From assembly GCA_025357835.1 (NCBI GenBank), contig JANYLM010000068.1, positions 1 through 64,000 of the forward strand: 64,000 nt of DNA. Direction: 5' to 3'. The notes under the pieces are model-generated. The model was not told the origin of the DNA and searched no databases. It saw only the letters and a program-made list of their open reading frames with translations. Below, in pieces: positions 63,318 through 64,000 of the stretch; within the stretch, counting starts at the first letter, position 1; every line of letters begins with the position of its first letter. This stretch comes from Gammaproteobacteria bacterium. GTDB taxonomy: Bacteria > Pseudomonadota > Gammaproteobacteria > Steroidobacterales > Steroidobacteraceae. Made by a program: the position numbers and the translations under genes.

Positions 63318-64000
63318 ATGCGCGGCGATCTGACAGAGGAATACCGTACATTGCTGGCGGGCAAGGTCACCCTGCCCAAAAGCGTCGAGGAATTGCGTTC
63401 CGGCTATAGGAATTCGCTGCCGTTTCCTCATCTCGTCATCGACAACTTATTTCCCGAAGTCGTACTCGACTCGGTGCTATCCGAGATGGCGCACATGCGA
63501 CGCGAGCAATGGTCGAGCATCGAAAATGACACGCGGGAGAGAACATCAAGAATGCGTTCAGCGGCCGAGATGGGTCCGGCAGGAAGCCAGCTCATCAACA
63601 CGGTTCATTCCGCCGCCTTCCTATACTTACTCGCGGAGATTACCGGCGTCGAGCAGTTGCTGCCCGATCCATACCTGCAAGGCGCCGGCTATGCACTCAT
63701 GCGGCGCGGCGACTATTTCAACGTGCATGCCGATCGAAATGTGGCCTACGACACCGGACTGACTCGCCGCCTGGCCATGATCATCTTCCTAAACAAGTCC
63801 TGGAATCGCGAATATCACGGCCAGCTCGAACTTTGGAGCGATGACGGCAAGCGCTGCGACGTGAGCATCGACCCGCTGTTCAACAGGAGCGTGATCTTTG
63901 AGGTTGAATATCCGAACTTCCACGGAGTCCCAACACCGCTGGAATGCCCGGCCGATCGTACACGGCAATCGTTCATCGCCTATTACCATACGGTCGGGGT
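63318..64000 (+). CDS. 2OG-Fe(II) oxygenase family protein (partial, runs off the window)
   Basis: Starts at ATG 63318 behind GAGGG and stays open for 227 codons to the window end. FPHLVIDNLFPEVVLDSVL near the N-terminus is the usual entry. FNVHADRN gives the iron-binding His-x-Asp, NFHGVPTPL the distal His, and DRTRQSFIAYY the Arg that holds 2-oxoglutarate. These enzymes hydroxylate small molecules or protein/sugar side chains. Its place after the glycosyltransferases suggests a modification step in polymer synthesis, but it could start an unrelated unit. Confidence 0.8.
   Translation, partial: MRGDLTEEYRTLLAGKVTLPKSVEELRSGYRNSLPFPHLVIDNLFPEVVLDSVLSEMAHMRREQWSSIENDTRERTSRMRSAAEMGPAGSQLINTVHSAAFLYLLAEITGVEQLLPDPYLQGAGYALMRRGDYFNVHADRNVAYDTGLTRRLAMIIFLNKSWNREYHGQLELWSDDGKRCDVSIDPLFNRSVIFEVEYPNFHGVPTPLECPADRTRQSFIAYYHTVG

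Overview
The window is GC-rich, densely coded DNA from a Gram-negative bacterium. It combines a TonB-dependent receptor, a polar-type flagellar locus (flhF, fleN, fliA, motC, motD), sigma-54 promoters, an aryl-polyene-like cluster and a methanolan-type EpsE/EpsF/EpsG exopolysaccharide system. Together these point to a gammaproteobacterium, perhaps near Xanthomonadales, Steroidobacter or Nevskiaceae. That placement is inferred from gene content and not from a marker gene. I found no tRNA, rRNA, CRISPR array or intact insertion sequence.

Layout. (1) Positions 1-7335, plus strand: a carbohydrate-use block. It holds the end of a TonB-dependent receptor, a secreted amidohydrolase, a DMT permease, a GatZ/KbaZ-type tagatose-bisphosphate aldolase subunit, the sugar-phosphate isomerase AgaS, a 36-codon stump of a BadF-type sugar kinase, and a secreted alpha-galactosidase. 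It resembles the galactosamine/N-acetylgalactosamine (Aga) pathway, with the kinase reduced to its N-terminus. (2) 7345-8978: an isolated fliK behind its own sigma-54 promoter. (3) 9048-22203, minus strand: an aryl-polyene-like lipid/pigment cluster with ketoreductase, two dehydratases, a ketosynthase and chain-length-factor pair, one ACP, an AMP ligase, LpxL- and PlsC-type acyltransferases, LolA-like and MMPL export proteins, COG4648 and GT2. It also carries an unusual NodB deacetylase and an alpha/beta hydrolase. (4) 22216-30087: mipA divergent from an OmpR-type two-component system, an exported catalase-peroxidase behind an OxyR-like site, and a MASE1-PAS-GGDEF cyclase.

(5) 30562-42874: the flagellar export and regulatory operon fliLMNOPQR-flhBA-flhF-fleN-fliA-motCD, driven from a second sigma-54 promoter. 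The chemotaxis genes that sit between fliA and motC in Pseudomonas are absent here. fliK normally lies beside fliL, so blocks 3 and 4 (about 21 kb) separate two parts of one flagellar locus. (6) 42930-46952: an aromatic-acid-type MFS permease and an S9 prolyl oligopeptidase-family peptidase. (7) 47506-64000: an exopolysaccharide region. It starts with two tandem paralogous beta-helix proteins, one a lipoprotein and one with a plain signal peptide, followed by a methyltransferase and an SGNH-like protein. Then come a WcaI-type glycosyltransferase, EpsE, EpsF, EpsG, a CgeB-like glycosyltransferase, a Wzy-like polymerase, two more GT4 enzymes and a 2OG-Fe(II) oxygenase cut by the window end.

Many neighbouring genes overlap by the 4-bp ATGA pattern, so the lipid cluster and the flagellar block each look like one long translationally coupled operon.
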